DNA of 64,000 bases, taken from Parabacteroides massiliensis (lineage in GTDB: Bacteria > Bacteroidota > Bacteroidia > Bacteroidales > Tannerellaceae). Where the stretch lies: assembly GCF_900155425.1 (NCBI RefSeq), contig NZ_LT700192.1, positions 124,001-188,000 on the forward strand, written 5' to 3'. Position numbers and translations under genes: made by a program. Each line of letters starts with the position of its first letter. Within the stretch, counting starts at the first letter, position 1. Under the pieces are notes generated by a model, which made no database searches, was not told the origin of the DNA, and worked only from the letters and a program-made list of their open reading frames with translations. This document shows positions 54,177-63,796 of this stretch, one piece after another.

Positions 54177-56462
54177 TTAATCGATTGATTCTATTATATA
54201 CCAATTGTAGCCTTTTGGCGGGATTTGTATTTTTAGGGAGATTGAATAATCGCGTGAGAGGGTGTATTCGCGATTGTTCGTTCCTTGCTCCTTTACAATG
54301 GCTTTACTGGATATTCCGGTATAGTATAACGGAATTTTGATCTCTTTTTCGATCTCCTTGTCCAGAGGATTGTAAATCGAGATGAATGCTTTTTCTTTCA
54401 AATTCGGGTTGACGTGCATGATCCCGTCCCAGTCTTGCCCGTCCGGACGTCTTAGGTGGATGATGTCCGAATCGAGGATTGCACGATGTTGTTTGTAAAA
54501 GCTGACCCATTGTTTCACTAATTCGCGAGTCTTGTCCGTGTCGTATAGACGCGGTCCGCGGTAACAGGCTTGCACGCCTGCCCCGAACAGATTGCGAAGC
54601 CGGGTCTCGTAATGGTCCAGATGTTCGTTTAACGGTTCGATGGTAGCTGCGGCTCCACCTCCATGATATTGGGTGAGAGGGACGAACATGAAACCCATGC
54701 TGGGAGTTTTCTGCCAGGTTCCATCGTAGATATTCTGCCGTTCGATAATTTCCTGATAGGCTCTTGGCAGAGACCAGTTGGTTTCGACATATCCCATCGG
54801 GGTTTTGTTGGAACCAGTCAAAAAGTACCAGTCCGGAACATTCAGATAGATACCGTTTGCCCGGCACCACTGATAGAACGAGCGGATCTTTTCCCATTGT
54901 TTCCATTGTGAATCCTCGTAACCTTTATGCCCGCTATGCAGGGTGGAGGCACATGGATCGCCGGGATAAGAGCCATCATTTTCGAACACATTCATTCCTG
55001 TCGTGTTAAAGAAATTTCGTAGACGTTTGAAATAGAGGTCTCCCCAATCGGATGCGATACAAGGGGAAATTCCGAAACGGCTTCCTTCAGCGCGTGTCTC
55101 TGCCGGACGGCCTGTATGGTGGCTGATCGCAGCATCTTCCGGTTTGGCTCCACGGCTTGCCAGTAGCGAATAGCCACCGATAGCGATGCCTTTGTCTGCA
55201 GCATAACTGTTCAACGCTTTCATGCGTTGGAGATAGGAGGCCGAATCGTTTTCGATCCGGAAACCGCTGCCGAAAGTCATGATCACCATTTCGAAGCCGA
55301 CAGCCGCACATTGGTCGATTGCCTGTTTGACAGCCTGATCACTTGATTCTCTTACGTGCATAAAGATCGGATTTTCCTGTGTCCAAGGAGCCATCATGCG
55401 CCAGAATCGACACTCGGCAAGCCCCCGTCTTTCACGGTCTGTCGCGTCGCGAAGCATTTCGAAGGCACGGCAAGAGGTGAAACTTTCTCCCGGCGCGATC
55501 TTTTCGGCCGGTCCTAACAGCGGTGTCACTTCCAGGCGTGCCGGCTTGTATTGCCCGTAATAGCGGATACCGGTAAATTCATATTCCGGATGATCGAATA
55601 CCCAACGGACGGCCGGATTGTCTTTCATCGCTTCCATGTCTCCGCCCATTGCATAGTCCGTAACGACGAATAGTTGGGTGAAGCGGTCGATATAGTCGCG
55701 CGGGGCATCTGTCTGTACTGGTTTCTTGCGGTAGTCTTTCGTATAATGTCCCGGTTCTTGCGCCATCATGCGCACTTCGTGAGGTTCACCATAGTGGACT
55801 TTCGGAGCGGTTTCAACCAGCGCAAGGACTTCTGATTTGAAGGAATCCAGCGTGACAGCCTTTTGTCCCTTGTTGTCGATCTCGATCCATTTGGACAGGA
55901 TCGGAGCGCCGTCATACAGTTCGTAGACGATGCGGACGGTTAAGCCTTTACACTCGTCTGCTATTTTCCGGGGCGCCTTATAAGTGAAAGTAATGCGTTT
56001 TCCGGGTGCAGGCCACGGATATTTGTTACTGATCCAGGTCTCGTTCGGTTTCCAGGGAAAGCGTTCTTTTGTCTCGCCGACCGTATAATCGGCCAAGACA
56101 AAAGCCGAGTCGCAAAGCTGCATGTCGGACAGGAAATCTTTTGTCAGAAAATTATGGACAGGTTGTCCTTCCAAACCTCCGACCGGATACTCTTTTCCAT
56201 TGATGACAAGCACGGCTTCCGGTCGTACGGCACGCAGTTCGTTTTGTCCCGTCATCAGGTTGTCCAGCGCGATTGTCGCACCGTTGGGAGTTAGCGAAAA
56301 GGTACGGCGAAGGAGGCCGTTTGTCAATTCGATTTGTTTCTTGTCCGACGATAGATTGGCTTCCGTCTTATACGGGCTTCCGTCGATCAGCCAGTCTTTC
56401 TTTTCGGCAAAAAGCGGTTGTATCAATGCGAAAAAGCAAAGTATTAAAAAAGTCTGTTTCAT
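54177..56462 (-). CDS. Secreted glycoside hydrolase-like protein (clan GH-D/GH36-like)
   Basis: A 761-residue exported protein (signal LILCFFALIQPLFA). A beta-supersandwich (IELTNGLLRRTFSLTPNGAT) precedes a TIM-barrel-like domain with SDWGDLYFKRLRNFF, MNVFENDGSYPGDPC and LNVPDWYFLTGSN, and a C-terminal beta domain (KAFISIYNPLDKEIEKEIKI) follows, an order like alpha-galactosidases of GH36/GH31 type. The Asp in FENDGS and the one in VPDWYF are catalytic candidates. Family membership is not firm and the substrate is unknown. Sits between the beta-helix and GH105 genes with gaps of 11 and 13 nt. Confidence 0.65.
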   Translation of the reverse strand: MKQTFLILCFFALIQPLFAEKKDWLIDGSPYKTEANLSSDKKQIELTNGLLRRTFSLTPNGATIALDNLMTGQNELRAVRPEAVLVINGKEYPVGGLEGQPVHNFLTKDFLSDMQLCDSAFVLADYTVGETKERFPWKPNETWISNKYPWPAPGKRITFTYKAPRKIADECKGLTVRIVYELYDGAPILSKWIEIDNKGQKAVTLDSFKSEVLALVETAPKVHYGEPHEVRMMAQEPGHYTKDYRKKPVQTDAPRDYIDRFTQLFVVTDYAMGGDMEAMKDNPAVRWVFDHPEYEFTGIRYYGQYKPARLEVTPLLGPAEKIAPGESFTSCRAFEMLRDATDRERRGLAECRFWRMMAPWTQENPIFMHVRESSDQAVKQAIDQCAAVGFEMVIMTFGSGFRIENDSASYLQRMKALNSYAADKGIAIGGYSLLASRGAKPEDAAISHHTGRPAETRAEGSRFGISPCIASDWGDLYFKRLRNFFNTTGMNVFENDGSYPGDPCASTLHSGHKGYEDSQWKQWEKIRSFYQWCRANGIYLNVPDWYFLTGSNKTPMGYVETNWSLPRAYQEIIERQNIYDGTWQKTPSMGFMFVPLTQYHGGGAAATIEPLNEHLDHYETRLRNLFGAGVQACYRGPRLYDTDKTRELVKQWVSFYKQHRAILDSDIIHLRRPDGQDWDGIMHVNPNLKEKAFISIYNPLDKEIEKEIKIPLYYTGISSKAIVKEQGTNNREYTLSRDYSISLKIQIPPKGYNWYIIESID

Positions 56463-56473
56463 ATACCGTTGAA

Positions 56474-58825
56474 TTATTTAAATTTCAGTTGTGTCTTTTC
56501 TTCTGTTTGGTTACGGATGATCGTGACAAAAACCTTTCCTTTCCAGCGATTTTCTTCTGTCAAGGCAAAAACTTCTTCTATCGTCGAAATCTCCTTTCCA
56601 GCTATAGCCCGTATAACATCGTTTCTGCCGAGACCAGCTTTGTCTGCCAAGCTGCCTTTTTCAACAGCGATGATGACAATACCTCTTTCATCGGGCAGGC
56701 CAAAAGCCGAACGGTCTCCAAGACCGTTGACAATTCGAATCGTTGCTCCTAACCAGCTATAGGTTTTGTCCTGGTCATAAGCATCGATGATTTGGATAAG
56801 CGGAAACTCCGGAGTTTTGGCAAGAGCTTTCAGCCTTTGACTATAAACGCCGAAACGATCCATCGGGATGTTCTCGAATCCGATTTCAAAGACTTTACTG
56901 CCGGGGAGCAACGTATAGTTGCCTCGGGCGGCATCTTCAAAGTCGAAAGCCCCGGTGATGCTATGAGCGTCTGTTTGGTTTTTCCGAACATTATCTAATG
57001 CCATCTGAGACGTGAAGAAGTTGTAGTCAAGCTGTTCACCCCAGCCATTCAATGAGATAGGATAGTAGGGTTGCATAAATAAGTTGCGGCGGACTACATC
57101 GTGGCTATTCTTGAACCAAACGTGCGGATGCAGGGAGTTATTGACCAATATGTTGTTTTCAACTTTACGGAGAAAGCCTTCTCTTAGTTTGATACCTCCG
57201 CGCAGACAGATATTATTATAAATATGGTAATTCGAACTTCCGTCGTCAAGGTCGATGTCCCATCCGTGATCGCAGCGGAAACGGTTATACCGGAGGATGT
57301 TCGTGTAGAGTGCATCCGCTCCGGTCAATTCGGGATGTTCCTCTGCCAAACGTGCCATTTCGTTGTATTTCGGATGCCAGAAACGGTCCCGTCCCCATGA
57401 ATTGAAAGCTCCATGATCGCTTGTTTCGAGAACTGTATCGAACACATCGTTATACTCGATCAAATGGCCGCCGAAAGCACCGTCGCCGACATTGATACCG
57501 GCACGTGGGACATCGTAAATCGTATTATACCGGATTGTAAGCATAGCGGCGATTTGTATCTCTACGCCTGCAACCTGTTTCTCTACCGTTCCGAGATCAT
57601 GAATCAGATTGTCTTCAACCAGGCATTGGCGAGGATATAGCTTGTTTTTGGGACCAGGAGTTCGGTCCATTTGTTCGAATGGTATGAAATGACTGTATCC
57701 GTATGCTCCGGAACGTGTGGCGGATGTATCTCCGACTATGCAGATGGCGCTTCCACCCGTGTGATGGATATGGTTGCCGATGACCGTGTCTTGATAGGCA
57801 TAACGACTCAGGAACACCGCATTTCCTCCGATTTCCTTAAACTCGCAATTGTTGATTTTACAATTTTCCGTGTTCTCGAATAATACGGCGGCACCGCGAT
57901 AAATTCCCCAGTCGCTGCGCATCAGCATCTCGTAGGGTTCCATAACCGTACGCCGGGTATGAGTAAATGTAATGCCATTGATGTTAAGGCCACGGACAGG
58001 TTCGTTTTCCGTACCTCGGATGACAAACAGATGCGGAGTGACGGTGGCTTCGGCTTCGACGGCATCCATCGTTTCACCGGGCAATGGATAATAATAAAGA
58101 ATATGTTTCTTTTTGTCTAAAAACCATTCACCCGGACTGTCCAGTTCTTCCCGTATGTTTTCTACATAACGGAGTGAAGGATGTATTTTAGATGGACGTG
58201 ACACCTGATAACCGCCTTCATAGATCAAGGAGTCTTTCACCTTTCCGGTGATCAGGTAATGTTGGCTGCCCCACATTCCGGCATGCATGGAATGGATATA
58301 TCCTCCTTCCGGTTTTTTCCATTTTTTGATCCGTTCAGGAGAGAGGGCGTCTTCGGCCGTGCCGTTAAACAGGGTGTCTTTTCGGTAGTTGGGATAGCGG
58401 GCGAGGATTCTTGGGCTTCCATTGATCCATAACTGGTCGAAAGAATCTTCCGTTTGGGCTTCCCATAGCCCGTGTTTTCCTTTTTTCCATTGCAGGGAAA
58501 GTCTTTTGTTTCCGGATATGATGACCGAGTCGGATTGTGTGGAAGTCGTGATCTGTAGTCTTTTTCCGGCCAATATCTCCGGTGAGAAGGTTAGAGGTTT
58601 TTCCAAATGGTAGGTTCCTTTTTGTAGAAAAAGGGTTATGTTTTGTTCTGTTGAAGTTTCTATGGTTTTTATCGCAGCCGGTAAAGAGGCCAAAGGAGCA
58701 TCTTTGGTCCCGGCATTTCGGTCATTTCCTGTCGGGGCGACATATATGGACTGTTGAGCCTGCAGAGGAAAGATGGCTGCAAAAAAGGCACAGGCCAGAA
58801 GAATAGGAATGAAGTATGTTTTCAT
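56474..58825 (-). CDS. Right-handed beta-helix protein with C-terminal PDZ domain
   Basis: A 783-residue exported protein (signal IPILLACAFFAAIFPLQAQ). The opening IYVAPTGNDRNAGTKDAPLA is the DUF1565-like entry to parallel beta-helices of pectate-lyase type; helix rungs follow (LNINGITFTH, CKINNCEFKEIGGNAVFLSR, YQDTVIGNHIHHTGGSAICI). The last about 95 residues form a PDZ domain (ATIRIVNGLGDRSAFGL, SLADKAGLGRNDVIRAIAGK). A GH141-like or lyase role is possible given GH105 downstream, but no catalytic set could be fixed. First gene after the susD hairpin. Confidence 0.75.
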   Translation of the reverse strand: MKTYFIPILLACAFFAAIFPLQAQQSIYVAPTGNDRNAGTKDAPLASLPAAIKTIETSTEQNITLFLQKGTYHLEKPLTFSPEILAGKRLQITTSTQSDSVIISGNKRLSLQWKKGKHGLWEAQTEDSFDQLWINGSPRILARYPNYRKDTLFNGTAEDALSPERIKKWKKPEGGYIHSMHAGMWGSQHYLITGKVKDSLIYEGGYQVSRPSKIHPSLRYVENIREELDSPGEWFLDKKKHILYYYPLPGETMDAVEAEATVTPHLFVIRGTENEPVRGLNINGITFTHTRRTVMEPYEMLMRSDWGIYRGAAVLFENTENCKINNCEFKEIGGNAVFLSRYAYQDTVIGNHIHHTGGSAICIVGDTSATRSGAYGYSHFIPFEQMDRTPGPKNKLYPRQCLVEDNLIHDLGTVEKQVAGVEIQIAAMLTIRYNTIYDVPRAGINVGDGAFGGHLIEYNDVFDTVLETSDHGAFNSWGRDRFWHPKYNEMARLAEEHPELTGADALYTNILRYNRFRCDHGWDIDLDDGSSNYHIYNNICLRGGIKLREGFLRKVENNILVNNSLHPHVWFKNSHDVVRRNLFMQPYYPISLNGWGEQLDYNFFTSQMALDNVRKNQTDAHSITGAFDFEDAARGNYTLLPGSKVFEIGFENIPMDRFGVYSQRLKALAKTPEFPLIQIIDAYDQDKTYSWLGATIRIVNGLGDRSAFGLPDERGIVIIAVEKGSLADKAGLGRNDVIRAIAGKEISTIEEVFALTEENRWKGKVFVTIIRNQTEEKTQLKFK

Positions 58826-58854
58826 ATATAATTATAGGTAATAGAATAAAAAAC

Positions 58855-58898
58855 AAAGATAAGCTGCCCGGAGCAAATACCCAAGGCAGCTTATCTTT
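58855..58898 (-). terminator. Intrinsic terminator after susD of locus B
   Basis: On the minus strand AAAGATAAGCTGCC and GGCAGCTTATCTTT form a perfect 14-bp stem with a 16-nt loop, followed by GTTTTTTATT. It lies between susD and the beta-helix gene, so the enzyme genes depend on read-through or a second promoter. Confidence 0.85.
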
Positions 58899-58903
58899 AT
58901 TAT

Positions 58904-60514
58904 TTAATTATATCCCGGATTTTGCGGGAAATCAGCGCCTGTATTGGAATCGATGATTGTTTGTGGTATAGGCCACAGCGTGTTGTGTTCATCGATTTCT
59001 TTACTGTAAGGATTATATTTCCTTGTGCGTTCCACTAATTTACCTGTACGAACCAGTGTCAAGCGGCGTAGTTCTTCACCAACTAATTCGCGGATGCGTT
59101 CATCCAGCAAGAAATCGAGGGTTGCTTGGCTTGCCGTGATTTCAGAAGCATTGGCGCGTCTGCGGACTACGTTGATGGCTTCGGCTGCACCTGCTGCATT
59201 GTTTTGCTGGATACGGGCTTCGGCCAGTAACAGGTAAGTTTCAGCCAAACGGAATTTCATACGGTCTTTGTTGTTGCCACCGTAAGAAGGATCGTCTTCT
59301 GTTTTCCCATAGAAAAACTTCGTGACAGCCGGATAAAGAGTACATTTGGATCTCGTGAGTTCTGTCATTTCAGCCGGTTTGCCCAATAGCTCCGGTGTTT
59401 CCGGATTGTTGTAGTACCAATGTCTCTTTATATTGGCTTCCGAGTTACGGATATCGGTAGCGTCAAAGAAATCCGTGCTTTCGATCCACCATTGGAACGG
59501 AACGATCTGTGCCAGTCCGCGACCACCTAAAGAATCGCAGAGGGTGAAACCTGTTTCATCCCAATATTTGGGAACCCATGCACGTTTGCTCCAATCTTCG
59601 TAAGCTCCGCCACCACCGGGGGTATTGTATTCTAACTGCATGACCCAAATCGATTCTTTATTGCCGGAAGGACGGTTCTGGTTGTATTCTTTGAACATGT
59701 CCGAGAAGGCGTCACCCGGCTGGTTGGTCGCTGAACCGAAACGTTCTGTCATCAACTGGAAATAGCCGGAATTGATAACTTGCAAAGCTGCATCTTCGGC
59801 ATCTGCATATTTCCCTGCCATCAGATAGACTTCGGATAAGAGATGCAAAGCGGCCCATTTGGTCAATTTCCCTGTTTCTTCCACATTGTCCGGATTTTCC
59901 GGCAAGTTTTCAGCGGCAAACTTCAAGTCGTCGATCATGTGGTCCAGCACTTCTGCTTTCGGTGTACGAGTGAAGTCGATGCGGAATTGGCTTTCGATCT
60001 TATCGACGTAAGGAACATCTCCATACAGATAGACCAAATAACGATAGGCATACGCACGGAAGAAGCGGGCTTCTGCCTGGAAACCGATTTTATCGTTCGG
60101 CGTGTCCCAGTTTTCATTCTTATCGGCGTATGACAATATCTCGTTGACATTGGCGATTAGGCCGTATGACCATTTCCAGTAGTTTTGGACGAATGTACTG
60201 GAAGATGTGTAAGACAGGTTTTCGAAAGGAACGAGGTTACCATCTTTATGACCTGTGTAAACAATGTCCGTTGCCACTTGAAACGATTCGTACGGGCAAG
60301 CCTGTCCGAGCGTGGTGGGAGCTGTTCCCCATGTGTTGAACTCGGAACGTGCCCATGCATACAACCCCGTTATACCGACTTTAAAGCCATAGCTGCTGGT
60401 ATATGTATTATCCGGAGCCAGTTCTTTTTTTAATTCTTCATCCAGGAACCCGGAACAGCTTGTTCCCGTGATTAATAAAACAGCTGCTGTTGCAGCGGCT
60501 AATATCTTTTTCAT
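58904..60514 (-). CDS. SusD-like surface glycan-binding lipoprotein (locus B)
   Basis: Partner of the adjacent SusC. 536 residues with lipobox (LLITGTSC), the N-terminal SusD segment (GFLDEELKKELAP), TPR-like helices (AYRYLVYLYGDVPYVDK, LHLLSEVYLMAGKYADAEDA) and the C-terminal signature (AINVVRRRANASEI, DFLLDERIRELVGEELRRL). Separated by 21 nt from susC and closed by a strong hairpin. Confidence 0.95.
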   Translation of the reverse strand: MKKILAAATAAVLLITGTSCSGFLDEELKKELAPDNTYTSSYGFKVGITGLYAWARSEFNTWGTAPTTLGQACPYESFQVATDIVYTGHKDGNLVPFENLSYTSSSTFVQNYWKWSYGLIANVNEILSYADKNENWDTPNDKIGFQAEARFFRAYAYRYLVYLYGDVPYVDKIESQFRIDFTRTPKAEVLDHMIDDLKFAAENLPENPDNVEETGKLTKWAALHLLSEVYLMAGKYADAEDAALQVINSGYFQLMTERFGSATNQPGDAFSDMFKEYNQNRPSGNKESIWVMQLEYNTPGGGGAYEDWSKRAWVPKYWDETGFTLCDSLGGRGLAQIVPFQWWIESTDFFDATDIRNSEANIKRHWYYNNPETPELLGKPAEMTELTRSKCTLYPAVTKFFYGKTEDDPSYGGNNKDRMKFRLAETYLLLAEARIQQNNAAGAAEAINVVRRRANASEITASQATLDFLLDERIRELVGEELRRLTLVRTGKLVERTRKYNPYSKEIDEHNTLWPIPQTIIDSNTGADFPQNPGYN

Positions 60515-60535
60515 TTGTAATCTTTTTATTAATTA

Positions 60536-63500
60536 TTAGAATGTAAGATTTAATCCCAACATATAAGAACGTGCGGTCGGGTAGCAGGAAATGATATCAG
60601 CATTCGTATCCGTACCGTCGAAGTTCATCGCATTTTTCACATTGCTGAATGTACATACGTTGTTAATACTTACATTAACGTTTAGTGCAGCTATGCCGAT
60701 CGGGTTCAAGATATTTTTCGGCAAGTTGTAACCTAACGTGATGTTTTTCAGTTGTACGTAGTTCATCTTTTTGTAGAATTCATGCTTGTCGTACGGAATA
60801 TAGCCTGCTGAAGTATATTCGGTGCTCGGATTTTCTGCAGTCCAGTAGCCCATGTTGGCAAGGTAGTTGTACTTTTGGCCCCAACGTTCGATGTTTTGGT
60901 CTCTCATGATTTTTGTAACACCGAATGTCCCGTTGAACAAGAATGAAAGAGTAAAATCTTTATATGTGATCGTGTTACCCAAAGACATGGTAAAGCTCGG
61001 CAGTTTGGATCCGATGATCTGTTTGTCCTTGGCTGTGATCGTGCCGTCGCCGTCAGTATCTTCCATCTTGGCATAGCCGGGTTTTGCTCCTTTCTGATAT
61101 TCCTTGCCTTCTTCATTCAAGTATTTCTGGCTTGCCGGATCCCAGCTGATGGTATGTCCGTTCATTTCGAACGTTTCGTTTTCTTGGAAGATACCGGCGA
61201 CTTTATAGTCGTAGTGGACACGTAACGGTTCGCCGATAAACCATTTGTTTGTTATATCGTCTTTACCGTCACCGCGCAATTCGATAATTTTGTCGCGGTT
61301 CAAGGCAAAGTTGAAGTTTGAGCTCCAACGGAAATCGTTGGTCGAGATGTTGATCGAATTCAAGTTCAGTTCCACACCTGTGTTACGCGTCTTGCCGACA
61401 TTGTCCATAATAGAGCTGTATCCGTTCATGATAGGAACAGTACGGCTCATCAACAAATCGGAAGTGTTGGCCACATAGAAGTCGATGCTACCGGACAGGC
61501 GGCTGTTGAAAAAGCTGAAATCTACACCGGCATTGACCGTACGGGTGGTTTCCCACTTCAAGTTCGGATTTCCGACACCGTTGTTAGGCAGGAGTACGCC
61601 ATTGACAGTCGTCCCTTTGTCTCCCCAAATATAGTTGGTTAACTGCAGGCGGTCGAGAGTCTGGTAAGCTTTGATAGCCTGGTTTCCGTTTGAACCCCAT
61701 GAAAGGCGTATTTTCAGCATATCCAAGTAATTGGATGTATTTTCCATGAAATCTTCCGAAGAAATATTCCATGCGGCGGCAACAGAAGGGAAGAATGCAT
61801 ATTTATTGTTCGTTCCGAATGCGGAATAGCCGTCCGAGCGACCGGTTACGGTCAGCAAATATTTGTTCGCGTAGCTATAGTTTAAGCGTAACATATAGGA
61901 TAACATAGCTGTTTCCGTCAGTTCGGAAGTCAGGACTTTGTTCTCTTCCGCGCCGGCCATGTTGTGGTATTCGGAATCATCGTTTACGAAGCTTGTTCCG
62001 GATTGTTTGGATTGTTCCAAAGAGGTCTGCTGCATACTGAACAGGGCAGTGGCGTCGATCTTATGTTTTCCGAATTCACCTGTGTACTTCAGTAAGTTCT
62101 CCCATGTGTAATCCCAATAATGTTCGTTCAGGATAGAAGCGCTACCGTTTTTGGCTTTACCGGACAAAGTGTTTCGTCCGTAATATTCGCCTTCGAATTT
62201 GCTGCGATAGTTATAACCGAAATTAGTGCGGAAAGACAAGCCTTTTATCGGCAACATGGCTTCTGCAAATGTCGAAATGAAAATGTTGCGGGCTGTTTTG
62301 TCGCTTGTCGCTTCCATGTCGGCTAACGGGTTGGGATGCAATGTTTCGTCCATCGGATAGTCGCGCAAGGAACCGTCTTTATTATATAAAACACCGTAAG
62401 GAGATTGCAACATGGCATCGCTGATACCGGCCTGTACTCCTCCGTATTCTTTTTGTGCGGCTTGCGTACCCATACCGATTGTCAACCAAGAACCTAACTT
62501 TTGCGTAATATTTAAAGCAATGTTGGTACGTTTGATACCCGTATCTTTAACAACCCCTTCTTGGTTCAGGCGGGAGATCGAAGCCATATAGGTTGTGTTT
62601 TCCGTTCCACCGGAGACACTGAGTTGGTGGCTGTTGGTCAACGCATTCCGGAAGATCAAATCTTGCCAGTCGGTTTCGATGCCATTCCGATAGTTTTCCA
62701 GTTCGATGGCGTGCAGGATGTTTTCCGGCAGCAATGCGTCGCCTGTCAAGTTGCTTAGTTCTTTTTTCTGTTGGGTAATGAATTCCAGATATTGGGATCC
62801 GTTCATCATGTCGATGTGGCGTTCCGGTTGTGAGAAACCTACCTGTCCTTTATAGGATACGGTGGCTGCGCCTTTTTTACCTTTCTTTGTCTGGATCAGG
62901 ATTACACCGTTTGCACCACGTGAACCGTAGATGGCGGCAGACGAAGCGTCTTTCAGCACTGATAAGTTTTCGATGATGTCGGGATCGATGTCACCCAGTG
63001 AACCGCTGTAAGGAATACCGTCCAATACGATCAAAGGTGAGTTGTCTGCACTCAGCGAGTTTTCACCACGAACACGCAAGGTCTGGTCTTCCGCGGGGTT
63101 GGCTTTGCTTGTCGTAATGTTTAACCCCGGAACCTGTCCGGCTAATTTGTCGAGCAAGTTGTTTGTCGTAACCATCTGGAGCTTTTCTTCTCCCACGGCG
63201 ACGATACCGCCCGTCATATCTGATTTACGTTGCGAACCGTAACCGATAACAACAACGTCGTCCAAACCGATCGCATTGTCTTTTAGGACGATGTCTAATG
63301 TTTTAGCACCCGTAATCTTGATTTCTTGCGTTTCGCAACCGATGTAAGAAACTGCGATTGTTGAGTTTTGAGGAACATCAAGGGTGAATTTCCCGTCAAC
63401 ATCGGTAACGGTACCGATCGTCGTGCCTTTTACGACAATGTTAGCTCCGATAATCGGAAATTTGTCAGCATCCGCGATTACCGTACCGGACACTTTGACG

Positions 63501-63628
63501 TTCTGCGCATATACCTGTACGGATATAAACGCCATAAAAAATAGTAATAAGGAAAGAAATCTGCTCTTTCCGTTTGCCTTTTCATTGGGTGGCAAATTCC
63601 CTCGTAGTTGTCTGTTCATGCCTTTCAT
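60536..63628 (-). CDS. SusC-type TonB-dependent transporter (locus B)
   Basis: 1030-residue outer-membrane importer. The signal region is SLLLFFMAFISVQVYAQ after a basic N-terminus; an ATG three codons in (63619) is an alternative. CarboxypepD_reg (VSGTVIADADKFPIIGANIV), linker (LDDVVVIGYGSQRKSDMTGG), plug (NSPLIVLDGIPYSG, SAAIYGSRGANGVILIQT) and a barrel ending in MLGLNLTF are all present. Transcribed from a region carrying operator-like repeats beside the partial AraC-type regulator gene. Confidence 0.95.
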   Translation of the reverse strand: MKGMNRQLRGNLPPNEKANGKSRFLSLLLFFMAFISVQVYAQNVKVSGTVIADADKFPIIGANIVVKGTTIGTVTDVDGKFTLDVPQNSTIAVSYIGCETQEIKITGAKTLDIVLKDNAIGLDDVVVIGYGSQRKSDMTGGIVAVGEEKLQMVTTNNLLDKLAGQVPGLNITTSKANPAEDQTLRVRGENSLSADNSPLIVLDGIPYSGSLGDIDPDIIENLSVLKDASSAAIYGSRGANGVILIQTKKGKKGAATVSYKGQVGFSQPERHIDMMNGSQYLEFITQQKKELSNLTGDALLPENILHAIELENYRNGIETDWQDLIFRNALTNSHQLSVSGGTENTTYMASISRLNQEGVVKDTGIKRTNIALNITQKLGSWLTIGMGTQAAQKEYGGVQAGISDAMLQSPYGVLYNKDGSLRDYPMDETLHPNPLADMEATSDKTARNIFISTFAEAMLPIKGLSFRTNFGYNYRSKFEGEYYGRNTLSGKAKNGSASILNEHYWDYTWENLLKYTGEFGKHKIDATALFSMQQTSLEQSKQSGTSFVNDDSEYHNMAGAEENKVLTSELTETAMLSYMLRLNYSYANKYLLTVTGRSDGYSAFGTNNKYAFFPSVAAAWNISSEDFMENTSNYLDMLKIRLSWGSNGNQAIKAYQTLDRLQLTNYIWGDKGTTVNGVLLPNNGVGNPNLKWETTRTVNAGVDFSFFNSRLSGSIDFYVANTSDLLMSRTVPIMNGYSSIMDNVGKTRNTGVELNLNSINISTNDFRWSSNFNFALNRDKIIELRGDGKDDITNKWFIGEPLRVHYDYKVAGIFQENETFEMNGHTISWDPASQKYLNEEGKEYQKGAKPGYAKMEDTDGDGTITAKDKQIIGSKLPSFTMSLGNTITYKDFTLSFLFNGTFGVTKIMRDQNIERWGQKYNYLANMGYWTAENPSTEYTSAGYIPYDKHEFYKKMNYVQLKNITLGYNLPKNILNPIGIAALNVNVSINNVCTFSNVKNAMNFDGTDTNADIISCYPTARSYMLGLNLTF

Positions 63629-63687
63629 AATTTATTAGCACATTAAACAATTAGTAATTAACCTGTCGGTCCTGTTTGTTTTTGTGT

Positions 63688-63760
63688 CAAAAGAATGAAA
63701 GATGCAAACCAAGCACGTGTAAATTTATTCCAAAAGGGGATAAATTTATTCCAACGTGCT
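63688..63760 (-). promoter_or_regulatory. Operator-like repeat and weak -7 element upstream of susC (locus B)
   Basis: TAAATTTATTCCAA occurs twice, at 63720 and 63741, exactly 21 bp apart. The pair is framed by AGCACGT (63712-63718) and ACGTGCT (63754-63760), a perfect inverted repeat. A one-mismatch -7 element TTCTTTTG (complement of 63688-63695) lies where polymerase would sit beside a bound activator. Direct repeats at two helical turns suit an AraC-type DNA-binding domain such as the one encoded next door. Confidence 0.6.
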
Positions 63761-63796
63761 AAAAAACATTTATTTTGATGAATATTGATAGAGGTA

